Source of the DNA: Microcaldota archaeon
Lineage (GTDB): Archaea > Micrarchaeota > Micrarchaeia > Anstonellales > J096
Direction of reading: 5' to 3'
DNA: 64,000 nt
Assembly (NCBI GenBank): GCA_015522475.1
Contig: WAMF01000023.1
Location: 37,954-101,953 of the forward strand
In this document: in pieces, positions 1-8,113 of the stretch
Layout: each line of letters opens with the position of its first letter
Numbering within the stretch: position 1 is the stretch's first letter
Notes under the pieces: model-generated
What the model saw: only the letters and a program-made list of their open reading frames with translations
The model's database searches: none
What the model was told of the DNA's origin: nothing
Position numbers and translations under genes: made by a program

Positions 1-2
1 TC

Positions 3-257
3 AACCCCCAATATGCGGGTAAGACACTTGTATTCGAGGTAAAGGTGTTGGGCATAGCTAAAGACGAGGCAGAGAAGATCAAGTATACACTCATGCAGTA
101 CGATGCCGAAGACAAAGTAGATGCCGATACAAAGGCGAAGAAGTTTGTTATAAAGGACGCTGAGCTCTATGGCAAAGTTGGGCCTACACTTGCCTTCCTC
201 TTCCCAGAATACAGCTTGGAGTTGAAAGAAGGGGAAGGGCAGAAGAAAGAAGCCTGA
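3..257 (+). CDS. FKBP-type peptidyl-prolyl isomerase, C-terminal part (5' end outside window)
   Basis: The frame is open from the window edge and ends at TGA 255-257. The first residues read NPQYAGKTLVFEVKV, which matches the closing strand of SlyD/FKBP-type prolyl cis-trans isomerases (pattern 'FN.P.AGKTL.FEV.V'). About 65 further residues follow, longer than a minimal FKBP domain, consistent with the long archaeal FKBP class that carries a C-terminal extension. The enzyme would catalyse proline isomerisation and assist folding in the cytoplasm. GTG 45 is an internal codon, not the start, because the family signature lies upstream of it. Only the end of the gene is visible, so active-site residues cannot be checked. 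Confidence 0.75.
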   Translation, partial: NPQYAGKTLVFEVKVLGIAKDEAEKIKYTLMQYDAEDKVDADTKAKKFVIKDAELYGKVGPTLAFLFPEYSLELKEGEGQKKEA

Positions 258-304
258 GTTGAGTAAGTAAAGAGTAGCTAAAAATAGTAATAAGTAGCAG
301 AAAT

Positions 305-364
305 AAGCAGGGATAATTAGCGAGCGGAGCGAGCATTAGGAGCTCATCCTGCTTGTTTTAATCT
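305..364 (+). terminator. Hairpin plus T-rich tract after the FKBP gene
   Basis: AAGCAGGGAT at 305-314 pairs with ATCCTGCTT at 346-354 with one bulge. T-rich sequence (TTGTTTTAATCTTATTTTT) follows. It lies about 50 bp downstream of the FKBP stop and could end that transcript. No gene is seen between 258 and 505. Confidence 0.4.
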
Positions 365-505
365 TATTTTTCCACCTCTATCTTTTTTATGTCCATTTTC
401 TATCTTCAAAAAACAGAGGGATGAAAAATAAAAAAGGGTTTTTGATACCTATGGGCAGTGCTCAGTCATAGGCGGCACAGATATACCTCAATACATTTTT
501 GCTTA

Positions 506-754
506 TCATATGTTGAAATCAACAACATCCAGCTCGCTTATATTGACACTGTCATTTACTTCTGCCAAATCGCTGTCATTTATGGAGATGTTTACTACAC
601 CTACTTCGTTGGCACTACCTGCTCCTTGATTAGCGCTTCCTTGTCCACCTTGCCCAAGCTGTGCTCCTGTGTTAGATTGGCTCTTACTCTGTACACAGCC
701 TGCTATGAAGAGGAGGCTAGCTAGAAGAAACACTGCTAGTATAGCTTTTTGCAT
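506..754 (-). CDS. Small predicted lipoprotein
   Basis: This 82-residue protein starts at ATG 754. That start is preferred over the ATG at 766 because a GGGGGAT ribosome-site-like stretch sits just before it and would otherwise be translated. The N-terminus is a signal peptide ending in a lipobox, LFIAGC, with the lipidated cysteine at residue 20. The mature part is Gln/Gly/Ser/Asn-rich and contains several N-glycosylation sequons (NIS, NDS). The protein is probably anchored to the outer face of the membrane. It directly follows the secreted helical gene ending at 767 and is likely co-transcribed with it. No domain is recognised. Confidence 0.7.
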   Translation of the reverse strand: MQKAILAVFLLASLLFIAGCVQSKSQSNTGAQLGQGGQGSANQGAGSANEVGVVNISINDSDLAEVNDSVNISELDVVDFNI

Positions 755-766
755 GATATCCCCCAT

Positions 767-1894
767 TTAGCTACTGTTGCTGCCATTTGCTTGGCTGCTT
801 GCTTGATTTGACTTATTTAAGTTCGAGCTCTTTGAGCCGTTCATTCCTTTTCCAGCTTTCATATGGGCACCTGCACCCGCTTCGGCTCTTACTTCGGCAT
901 GAAGTGAACTTAGTGCTTGTCTAAGTTCTTTGTAGGCAGAGATTACGTCACCCTTAGCTTCTCTTAATTGTTCAGCGCTTGCATTGCAGTCGTTAATCAG
1001 GGCTTTTGCGCTTTCTATCTTTGCCTCAAAGGTTTGGAGAGCTTCTCTTGTTTTAGACATGTCAAAGCCTTTTGCTTCGAACTTTGCTGTGGCATTTTCC
1101 AACCTTTGGCCGGCTCTTTCAGCTCTGTTTACAACTGCCTTTAAAGCTGTGCATTGTCCATATATTGCTACTTCTTTGGCATCCTCTTTAGCCGCTTTCC
1201 ATCCCTCCCTTATTTTTTGTACACCTGCTCTTACTTCGTCTATGCTTGTTGCATTGTGTATACTTTGGTTGAGCTCTTCTAAGTTCTCGATGTGAAGTTG
1301 TATCTTGGCTAGGATTTCTGCCTTTGTTTCATTGTCTATATGGGAGTTTTGCTGAATGAAGCTGGAGATTTGTTGGAGCTCACCTATGGCTACGTTTAAG
1401 CCTCTTGCAATGTACTCCTTTGAAAGGTTGAGCTTTTCCTCCGGCGTAGCATTGGCCATCTTCTTCCGGAGCATTGCTTTCTCTTTTATATAGGATTGGA
1501 TTCTCGTTCTCATTTCAGCTCTCTTTTGAAGGAAGCGCTGTCTTGCCTCTTTCCATGCTTCAACTGTCTTTGGCATTTTCTGCCTGAACTGACTGACGAG
1601 TGTTCTATATCGAGCAGCTCTTTCAGGAGGGACGCGCGTTAAGATGGGCTTTACTGGCGCTATAACAGGCCTTATTTGGTTTTTCCTCGTTTGAGGTATG
1701 CCTTCCCCTGAGACACGCTCAGAGATGTTCGCGCTTCCATTTACGCCTCCAGCTTGTGCATGCATCGATGTATTTACACTTACATTACCGCCTTTTGTGT
1801 TGACCATAGCGCTGCCTTTAACAAAGCCACCCCATGCGCTTGTAAGGCCTATAGCCAACACAACCAACACAATCATACTTATGTAGCTTTTCAT
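767..1894 (-). CDS. Secreted helical (coiled-coil-like) surface protein
   Basis: The protein has 375 residues from ATG 1894, preceded by GGGTGAT at ribosome-site spacing. The in-frame ATG at 1906 lies near the predicted transcription start and is disfavoured. Residues 1-20 form a signal peptide. Residues 30-60 hold four sequons (NVS, NTS, NGS, NIS), suggesting N-glycosylation outside the cell. Residues about 95-330 are rich in Ala, Glu, Lys and Arg and look like long alpha-helices. The C-terminus is a Ser/Asn/Gly-rich low-complexity tail with further sequons. The family is not recognised. Its operon partner is the small lipoprotein downstream, so both may be cell-surface components. Confidence 0.7.
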   Translation of the reverse strand: MKSYISMIVLVVLAIGLTSAWGGFVKGSAMVNTKGGNVSVNTSMHAQAGGVNGSANISERVSGEGIPQTRKNQIRPVIAPVKPILTRVPPERAARYRTLVSQFRQKMPKTVEAWKEARQRFLQKRAEMRTRIQSYIKEKAMLRKKMANATPEEKLNLSKEYIARGLNVAIGELQQISSFIQQNSHIDNETKAEILAKIQLHIENLEELNQSIHNATSIDEVRAGVQKIREGWKAAKEDAKEVAIYGQCTALKAVVNRAERAGQRLENATAKFEAKGFDMSKTREALQTFEAKIESAKALINDCNASAEQLREAKGDVISAYKELRQALSSLHAEVRAEAGAGAHMKAGKGMNGSKSSNLNKSNQASSQANGSNSS

Positions 1895-1925
1895 GCTATC
1901 ACCCAACGAGCCCTCGCATTACTTG

Positions 1926-1933
1926 TTTATAAA
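1926..1933 (-). promoter_or_regulatory. TATA box for the secreted helical protein operon
   Basis: TTTATAAA is centred about 35 bp upstream of ATG 1894. This places the transcription start near 1903 and leaves a short leader containing GGGTGAT. It supports the start at 1894 rather than 1906. Confidence 0.6.
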
Positions 1934-2030
1934 CATTCTTTAGCAACCCTTTAGGAAAACTTTAGTAAAGCTTTAGAGCAAGGTGTTGGGCTTAAAGAAG
2001 GAGACAGCTTCCCCTTTGTAGAACCATAAG

Positions 2031-2038
2031 TTTATAAA
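2031..2038 (+). promoter_or_regulatory. TATA box for the 2065 gene
   Basis: TTTATAAA is centred 30 bp upstream of ATG 2065, so the transcript would be nearly leaderless. Confidence 0.6.
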
Positions 2039-2064
2039 CATTTTTCCACACATTACAACTTTAT

Positions 2065-2463
2065 ATGATTCCCTTCTCCACTCAGCAATTAGGGAAAGCA
2101 AAGCCCTTGAGGGCTAGGCCGCAGGAGGTTAAGCGAAGGAAGGCCAAGGCGGCTAAGCTCTTTGCAGCTTTCTTCTTAACCAGCTCTCTGCTCGTTGCCT
2201 CGCCAGCACCCTCAAAAACTGTGGAACCTGTTAGGGCTGTAAGGGTGAAGGAAAGGTTAAAAGTAGGAAAGAAGCAACCCTTTGAAAAGCTGACTTGTTG
2301 CCACACAGCACAGTCTGAGGTAGAGAAGGAGCCCTTAGACAAGTCCTCTCATCCACCTACTCTTAAGGACAAGGTCTGGAAAGTGGTTATACGCTTGCTC
2401 CTCTTTGGGGGTGCCATTGCCACATTTTTCACCACTCTCGGCCTTCTTGTCATGTCTTTATAG
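2065..2463 (+). CDS. Hypothetical membrane protein, possibly the first part of a TAG-interrupted gene
   Basis: This 132-residue product has a basic N-terminus (to about residue 30), a hydrophobic stretch near residues 32-47 (AAFFLTSSLLVA), a charged middle region, and a second strong membrane segment near the end (LLLFGGAIATFFTTLGLLV). Translation stops at TAG 2461-2463. The same frame stays open and coding-like for another 181 codons, to TAA at 3007-3009. The two pieces may therefore be one gene split by a single stop codon. No family is recognised. Confidence 0.55.
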   Translation: MIPFSTQQLGKAKPLRARPQEVKRRKAKAAKLFAAFFLTSSLLVASPAPSKTVEPVRAVRVKERLKVGKKQPFEKLTCCHTAQSEVEKEPLDKSSHPPTLKDKVWKVVIRLLLFGGAIATFFTTLGLLVMSL

Positions 2464-2598
2464 TTTCTTGGCAGATATTTAGACTATCTTTTAGACTATC
2501 AAAATGTAGATGAATTTATCAAGAGAAGGCTGTGGGTATGGAAGCACCAGCTTTCCTTCTTCTTCAAAAAGAAGAGGGAAGAGCTCTTCTATCAGACA

Positions 2599-3009
2599 GT
2601 GATGGAGAGCTTTTCTGAGGATGAGGACATCGCTTCCAAAGGCAGGGAAAAGCTTCGTGCCATAGCGAAGAGGCGCTCTTTGGCCAAGCTTTTCAGGGAA
2701 CTAGAGAAAGAGCAGAGAGAAGAAATCGTTAAGAAGGTCGAGGAAAGGTTAAAGAAAGGCATACTCCCCGGTTCACTCAATAGACTTCTTTGGTTAATTG
2801 AAGAGCTGCTTATAGTGGAGGCTCTTCCTCAAGTTCTCTGTTTCTACAATGAGCGGAAGGAGAATGAAACCACTTACTCCGCAGCTAAGGTTGAGAAGGT
2901 CCTGAAAAGGCTTTTAAAAGAGGGCCAAGCCATGAAGTTCATCAATCCCTTCTCAGAAAAGAGCCCTACCTTTAACTCCCTCCTTTTCTTCTTAAGCCAT
3001 CTCTGTTAA
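2599..3009 (+). CDS. Hypothetical charged helical protein, possibly the second part of a TAG-interrupted gene
   Basis: The first in-frame initiation codon after the TAG at 2461 is GTG 2599, giving 136 residues rich in Glu, Lys, Arg and Leu. The 45 codons between the TAG and this GTG also look coding, with alternating charged and aromatic residues such as KKKREELFYQ. No convincing ribosome site precedes GTG 2599. The segment may be a genuine downstream gene, the decayed tail of the 2065 gene, or the tail of a readthrough product. No domain is recognised. It converges on the HEAT gene that ends at 3013. Confidence 0.45.
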   Translation: MMESFSEDEDIASKGREKLRAIAKRRSLAKLFRELEKEQREEIVKKVEERLKKGILPGSLNRLLWLIEELLIVEALPQVLCFYNERKENETTYSAAKVEKVLKRLLKEGQAMKFINPFSEKSPTFNSLLFFLSHLC

Positions 3010-3012
3010 CTA

Positions 3013-5130
3013 TTAGAGGCAAAGCACTACCATAGCCACAGCTAGCTCTTCGATGCGCCTTTCCTTTGCGGCAAGGGCAAAGGGATTATCCAATGAGAAT
3101 TTGCCCTCTCTAACCTCTTGCTTCTTCTTCTCAGCTAATGAAGCAAGGGCTTTTCTTGAAGCGCCTTTGACATCAGGATCTTCATCATAAGCGAGCTCTG
3201 ATAAAGTATACAAGAACTCTTCTTGTAAGCCAAGCTCGCCTATGAGCTTGGCTGCCGCTACTTTCTTCCCCCATTTATCACTCATCGCTGCCCATTTTAT
3301 CAATTCCTCTACTCTCTCCTTTTTCTCCTCTTCCATAGCTTCATACTCAGCCTTTACATCGTCTAATCCAGCATTTTCCCACGTATCCTCAGCTGCTTTT
3401 CTCACACCTAGATCACCGTCAAATTTCAATATCATCAACTCGGCCTTAAACTCCTTCTGTAAGCTAAGCTCATCTATGAGCTTGGCTGCTACATAGTGTC
3501 TCTCTCCATCCTCCCATCTCACCACATCCCATATAAATCCTTTTACTCGCTCTTTTTCCTCTTCTTTCATTCCTCCATACTCAGCCTTTACATCGTCTAA
3601 TCCAGCATTTTCCCACGTATCCTCAGCTGCTTTTCTCACACCTAGATCACCGTCAAATTTCAATATCATCAACTCGGCCTTAAACTCCTCGTGCAAGACT
3701 AGCTCGCCTATGAGCTTAGCTACTACATATCGTTTCTCTCCATCCTCACTTCTCGCCACATCTCTTAGCAACTCTTTCAGCCGCTCTTTCTCTTCCACCT
3801 TCATCCCTTCATAAACGGCTTTCACATCCTCAATGTCATATTCCCACACCCATTCAGCTGCCTGTCTCACATCCTCATCAATGTCAAACGCCAATAACAG
3901 GAGTTCAGCTTTGAACTCCTTCTCTAAGCCAAGCTCGCCTATGAGGTTAGCTGCGGCTTCCCGCCTGCTAGAGCTGCCATTCCTCGCTGCTTCTCTTGTT
4001 AGCATCTTCAGCCGCTCTTTCTCTTCTTCATCCATAGCTTCATACTCAGCCTTTACATCACCTAAATTAGCTTTCTCCCATGCATCCTCAGCTGTTTCTC
4101 GCACATACGGATCACCATCAAACGTCAACAACAGCAGTTCAACTCTGAACTCCTCCTGCAGACCTAGCTTACCTATAAGCTCAGGCGCTCCATATCGCCT
4201 CGGATCGTCATCACTTCTCGCCACATCTCTTAGCAACTCTTTCAGCCGCTCTCTATCCTTCACCTTCATCTTCTCATAGACAGCTTTCACATCCTCAAAG
4301 CCAGCTTTCTTCCACACATCTTCAGCAGCATCTACCACATCCCACTCATCAAACATTAGTAACATCAACTCGGCTTTAAACTCCTCTTGCAATCCCAACT
4401 CGCCTATGAGCTTGGCTGCTGCATAGCGTCTCTCTCCATAGTCACTTCTCGCCGCATCCCATATAAATCCTTTCACTCGCTCTTTTTCGTCTTCTTTCAT
4501 CTGCTTATACTCAGCCTTTACACCAACTAAGTTAGCATTCCTCCATGCAGACCTAGCTCTTTCCCCAACATCCTTATAGCCATCAAACATCAGCAGCATC
4601 AACTCTGCTTTGAATTCCTCTTGCAAGCCAAGCTCACCTATGAGATTAGCTGCCGCTACTCGGCTTTTCCGGTAATCACTCCTTGCTGCTTTCCTTAGTA
4701 CAGTTATAGCAAAGGCCTTCTTTACATCCACCTCACCTTTTATCTCCTTTAACCCAGATAAGGCAGCTAAGGCCATTACTGCTTTAGCTGTTTTTTCATC
4801 GTTTAAGGGCAGATTGAGGCCATTTCTATCCAACCAATCTAACCACTTTCCAAGCTCTTCATTCTCAAATTCAGGTGCTTTTATCCACCTCCACTCAGCC
4901 TCACGGCTGATGATGCCGACGAGGTCAAGGGCCTTTTCATTATCCTGCTTGTAAATGGCATAAAGGGCCTCTCCTAACTTTCTCCAATCATTCCCTGCTT
5001 GTCTTAACAGCTTAGCAACCTCTTTCTTCAGCTGCTCTTGTCGCTCTTCTAAGGGCTTAGCATCTGTCCTTTGCGGCCCTTCCACTTGCTTTCTTTTCTT
5101 TCCCTCCCCCTTCAACCCCTCCTTGCTCAT
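3013..5130 (-). CDS. HEAT-repeat protein, island paralog 1 (705 aa)
   Basis: The N-terminal domain (residues 1-145) is shared with the neighbouring paralogs, with landmarks LLRQAGNDWRKLGEALY, KWLDWLDRNGLNLPLN and LAALSGLKEI. Then come seven tandem HEAT-like units of 72-78 residues. Each opens with a form of 'RR.AAAKLIGELGLQEEF', then 'ELMLLMFDG', 'AAEDAWEKAGL.DVKAEYE.M' and 'KERVKELI..AARS'. The protein ends with the island tail: NPFAL, a helix, and AVAMVVLCL. HEAT arrays form curved helical scaffolds that bind other proteins. No enzyme motif or membrane segment is seen. The start has AGGTGA upstream. Two adjacent repeats carry a perfect 114-bp duplication. Last gene of the minus-strand island. 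Confidence 0.85.
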   Translation of the reverse strand: MSKEGLKGEGKKRKQVEGPQRTDAKPLEERQEQLKKEVAKLLRQAGNDWRKLGEALYAIYKQDNEKALDLVGIISREAEWRWIKAPEFENEELGKWLDWLDRNGLNLPLNDEKTAKAVMALAALSGLKEIKGEVDVKKAFAITVLRKAARSDYRKSRVAAANLIGELGLQEEFKAELMLLMFDGYKDVGERARSAWRNANLVGVKAEYKQMKEDEKERVKGFIWDAARSDYGERRYAAAKLIGELGLQEEFKAELMLLMFDEWDVVDAAEDVWKKAGFEDVKAVYEKMKVKDRERLKELLRDVARSDDDPRRYGAPELIGKLGLQEEFRVELLLLTFDGDPYVRETAEDAWEKANLGDVKAEYEAMDEEEKERLKMLTREAARNGSSSRREAAANLIGELGLEKEFKAELLLLAFDIDEDVRQAAEWVWEYDIEDVKAVYEGMKVEEKERLKELLRDVARSEDGEKRYVVAKLIGELVLHEEFKAELMILKFDGDLGVRKAAEDTWENAGLDDVKAEYGGMKEEEKERVKGFIWDVVRWEDGERHYVAAKLIDELSLQKEFKAELMILKFDGDLGVRKAAEDTWENAGLDDVKAEYEAMEEEKKERVEELIKWAAMSDKWGKKVAAAKLIGELGLQEEFLYTLSELAYDEDPDVKGASRKALASLAEKKKQEVREGKFSLDNPFALAAKERRIEELAVAMVVLCL
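3342..3689. repeat. Perfect 114-bp direct repeat inside HEAT paralog 1
   Basis: Bases 3342-3455 and 3576-3689 are identical by direct reading. They are offset by 234 bp, exactly 78 codons. They encode the 'ELMILKFDGDLGVRKAAED' part of repeats 5 and 6. Identity at third codon positions points to a recent duplication or gene conversion. Confidence 0.85.
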
Positions 5131-5160
5131 CCTTTCACCTGTAGAATTAGGAAAGACAAT

Positions 5161-5168
5161 GCTTAAAA
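5161..5168 (-). promoter_or_regulatory. TATA-like box ahead of HEAT paralog 1
   Basis: On the minus strand the sequence GGCTTTTAAGC is centred 35 bp before ATG 5130 and begins just after the TAG stop of the upstream paralog. A ribosome site AGGTGA lies between. The same block precedes the genes at 9091 and, in variant form, 8070 and 20195. Confidence 0.55.
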
Positions 5169-5172
5169 GCCA

Positions 5173-8070
5173 CTACGAGCAGAGCGCTACCATCGCCGAG
5201 AGCAACCTCTCGCTTAGCTTGACGTCTTCGCTAAGGGCGAAGGGGTTGGGTAAAGAGGCTTTACTTTTCTTTATTTCATCTTTTATCCCTTGAATTCTAT
5301 CTCTCCACAAGCTTCCCTTAGATAAGTTTAACGCATCTAAAAGTTGTATAGCAGCACTCTGTAAATAAGTTAAACTTCTTGTTAAAAACATATTAGTCCC
5401 TAGTATCTCTAAGATGGTGTCTCTTACCCTTCTTTTTTCCTCCTCACTCATCTGCTCATACTCGCTTTTCACATCACCAAATCCAGCAGCCTCCCATACC
5501 TCCCAAGTCGCTTCTCTCATATTACTATATTCATATCTATCAAACCTCAACACCATCAACTCAGGCTTAAACTCCTCCTGTAAGCCAAGTTCGCCTATAA
5601 GCCTAACTGCTGCATATCGCCTTTTCGCCTCATCACTCCTCGCCGCTTCCCTTATCTGCTCTTTAACCATTTCTTTCTCTTTCTTCTTCATCTGCTCATA
5701 CTCGCTTTTCACATCACCTAAGCCAGCTTTCTTCCATGCATCCTCCGCTAGTTCTCCCACCTCAACATAATCAAACATCAATAACATCAACTCAGCCTTA
5801 AACTCTTCTTGCAAGCCCAGCTCACCTATGAGCTTTGCCACTGCATAGCGTTTTATCCATTCCCTACTCCTCGCCGCTTCCCTTATCTGCTCTTTAACCA
5901 TTTCTTTCTCTGTCTTCTTCATCTGCTCATACTCGCTTTTCACATCACCTAAGCCAGCTTTCTTCCATGCATCCTCAGCAGCTCTCCTCACACCCACAAC
6001 ATAATCAAACCTCAACACCATCAACTCAGGCTTAAACTCCTCCTGTAAGCCTATCTCGCCTATAAGCTTAGGTGCTGCATATCGCCTTTTCGCCTCATCA
6101 CTCCTCGCCGCTTCCCTTATCTGCTCTTTAACCATTTCTTTCTCTTTCTTCTTCATCTGCTCATACTCTTCCTTTACATCATCTAACTCAGCTTTATCCC
6201 ATGCCTCTTCAGCCACTTCTCTCACACCCACAACATAATCAAACATCAACAGCATCAACTCAGGCTTAAACTCCTCCTGTAAGCCAAGCTCGCCTATAAG
6301 CTTAGGTGCTGCATATCGCTTTACCCAATCACCACTCATCGCAGCATCTATTATCCTTTTCTTCGTCTCATTGGCCCATCCTTTCCTTTTCTTATCCAGC
6401 TCAGCCATCACACTACTTCCTTTCCTTCTCAATTCTTTATTCCACTTACCTAGAGCTTCAGCCGCTGCTTCGACTACACTTGAGTGTTGTCTATCGAACG
6501 CTAGCTCAATAAGCACATCTAAGAATTCCTCCTGTAAACCTAGCTCACTTATAAACTTAGCCGCTGCTCTTCGCCTCCCCCAACCACTCATCGCAGCATC
6601 TCTTATCCTTTTCTTCGTCTCATTGGCCCATCCTTTCCTTTTCTTATCCAGCTCAGCCATCAAACTACTGCCTTTACTCTTCAATTCTTTATTCCACTTA
6701 CCTAAGAATTCAGCTGTTGGAGCAGAGATCCTGCTATATTCATCCAATGCTAACTCGATAAGCACATCTAAGAGTTCCTCCTGTAAACCTAGCCCCATTA
6801 TAATCTTAGCTGTTGTATATCGCGCATAGAACTCATCTTCTCTCGCCCATTTTCTTATCCATTCTTTCACCTCTTCACTCCAGCCCTTCTTTCTCTTCTC
6901 CAGTTCATTCATTACACTACTACCTTTCCTTCTCAATTCTTTATCCCACTTACTAAGGGCTTCAACAGATAAGTTTGCTACACATGGAGCGCTACGTATA
7001 TATGGATCAAATGCTAACTCTATCAACTCCTCTAAGAATTCCTCTTGCTGCAAACCCAATTCACTTATGAGCTTAGGTGCTGCTCCTCGTATATATAGGT
7101 TATCTATGCTATAGTCCCCTGCCACTTTTCTTATCCATTCTTTCACCTCTTCACTCCAGCCCTTCTTTCTCTTCTCCAGTTCATTCATTACACTACTACC
7201 TTTCCTTCTCAATTCTTTATCCCACTTACCTAGAGCTTCAGCCGCTGCTTCGAATACATTTGGGTGTCCATCGAATGCTAGCTCCATTAACTTATTTAAA
7301 AATTCCTCCTGTAAGCCAAGCTCGCCTATGAGCTGAGCTGCTGCCTCTCGGGTATATGTACATTCACTCGTCGCAGCATCTCTTATCCTTTCCTTTAATT
7401 TTTCACTCCAGCCCTTCTTTCTCTTCTCCAGTTCATTCATTACACTACTACCTTTCCTTCTCAATTCTTTATCCCACTTACCTACAGCTTCAGCAGCTGC
7501 TTCGAGTACACTTGGGTGTCTATCGAACGCTAGCTCGATAAGCACATCTAAGAGTTCCTCCTGTAAACCCAGCTCACCTATGAGCTTAGCTGCTGCTTCT
7601 CGCCTATGATCGCGTTTGCTCCTCGCTGCTTCTCTCAGCACAGTGATGGCAAAGCCCTTCTCCACATCCTCTTCATTTTCTATCTCTCTTAAACCAGAGA
7701 GAGCAGCTAAGCTTAGCACTACCTTAGCTGTTCTTTTATTGTTTAAGGGCAGATAGAGGCCATTCCTATCCAACCGATCAAGCCACTTTCCAAGCTCTTC
7801 ATCCTCCAATTTAGGTGCATTTATCCACCTCCACTCCGCCTCACGGCTGATGATGCCGACGAGCTCAAAGGCCTTTTTCTTATCTTGCTTATAAACAGCA
7901 TAAAGCTCCTCGCCTAACTTCCTCCAATCATTGCCTGTTTGCCTCAGCAGCTTAGCTGCTTCCCTCTTCAGCTCTTCCTCCCTCTCCTCGAGAGGGTTAG
8001 CTTCTGCTCCTCGCTGCTGCTCTTTCTTCACCTGTTTTTCCTGTTGCTTTAGCCCTTCCTTGCCACGCAT
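5173..8070 (-). CDS. HEAT-repeat protein, island paralog 2 (965 aa)
   Basis: This is the longest paralog. The shared N-terminal domain (about residues 1-150; QTGNDWRKLGEELYAVYK, LAALSGLREI) is followed by at least nine HEAT-like units of two types. The first five are type B, about 80-90 residues, with 'LLDVLIELAFD' and a linker 'KELRRKGSSVMNELEKRKKGW'. The last four are type A, about 77 residues, with 'FKPELMVLRFD' and 'KKAGLGDVKSEYEQMKKKEKEM'. The C-terminus carries the island tail (NPFAL...AMVALCS). The protein is probably a soluble scaffold or adaptor. Several repeats are nearly identical at DNA level, so the array is evolving by recombination. It lies 42 bp upstream of paralog 1 in the same direction. 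Confidence 0.85.
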   Translation of the reverse strand: MRGKEGLKQQEKQVKKEQQRGAEANPLEEREEELKREAAKLLRQTGNDWRKLGEELYAVYKQDKKKAFELVGIISREAEWRWINAPKLEDEELGKWLDRLDRNGLYLPLNNKRTAKVVLSLAALSGLREIENEEDVEKGFAITVLREAARSKRDHRREAAAKLIGELGLQEELLDVLIELAFDRHPSVLEAAAEAVGKWDKELRRKGSSVMNELEKRKKGWSEKLKERIRDAATSECTYTREAAAQLIGELGLQEEFLNKLMELAFDGHPNVFEAAAEALGKWDKELRRKGSSVMNELEKRKKGWSEEVKEWIRKVAGDYSIDNLYIRGAAPKLISELGLQQEEFLEELIELAFDPYIRSAPCVANLSVEALSKWDKELRRKGSSVMNELEKRKKGWSEEVKEWIRKWAREDEFYARYTTAKIIMGLGLQEELLDVLIELALDEYSRISAPTAEFLGKWNKELKSKGSSLMAELDKKRKGWANETKKRIRDAAMSGWGRRRAAAKFISELGLQEEFLDVLIELAFDRQHSSVVEAAAEALGKWNKELRRKGSSVMAELDKKRKGWANETKKRIIDAAMSGDWVKRYAAPKLIGELGLQEEFKPELMLLMFDYVVGVREVAEEAWDKAELDDVKEEYEQMKKKEKEMVKEQIREAARSDEAKRRYAAPKLIGEIGLQEEFKPELMVLRFDYVVGVRRAAEDAWKKAGLGDVKSEYEQMKKTEKEMVKEQIREAARSREWIKRYAVAKLIGELGLQEEFKAELMLLMFDYVEVGELAEDAWKKAGLGDVKSEYEQMKKKEKEMVKEQIREAARSDEAKRRYAAVRLIGELGLQEEFKPELMVLRFDRYEYSNMREATWEVWEAAGFGDVKSEYEQMSEEEKRRVRDTILEILGTNMFLTRSLTYLQSAAIQLLDALNLSKGSLWRDRIQGIKDEIKKSKASLPNPFALSEDVKLSERLLSAMVALCS
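6874..7481. repeat. 80-bp sequence repeated perfectly three times in HEAT paralog 2
   Basis: Bases 6874-6953, 7150-7229 and 7402-7481 read identically. They encode the type B linker around KGSSVMNELEKRKKGWSE. The spacings differ (276 and 252 bp) because the units between them differ in length. Confidence 0.8.
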
Positions 8071-8100
8071 TTCTCTCGCCCATAAGCTTATGAAAGGTAA

Positions 8101-8110
8101 GGCTTAAAAC
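8101..8110 (-). promoter_or_regulatory. TATA-like box ahead of HEAT paralog 2
   Basis: GTTTTAAGCC on the minus strand is centred about 35 bp upstream of ATG 8070 and lies directly after the stop codon of the gene ending at 8114. It is a variant of the block that precedes paralogs 1 and 3. Confidence 0.5.
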
Positions 8111-8113
8111 CCA

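Noticed and set aside
2461..2463. Whole-genome stop codon reassignment (TAG as sense)
   Set aside because: TAG is used as a normal stop in other genes here, for example the HEAT genes ending at 5173, 8114, 9134 and 20226, so any recoding would have to be local.
6371..6829. Plus-strand open frames across the HEAT genes
   Set aside because: They mirror the repetitive HEAT coding sequence and give Ser/Leu-rich products without ribosome sites or TATA boxes.
3342..7481. Regular repeats suggesting a CRISPR array
   Set aside because: The repeats are in frame, coding, long and diverged, with periods of 216-280 bp and no short uniform spacers.
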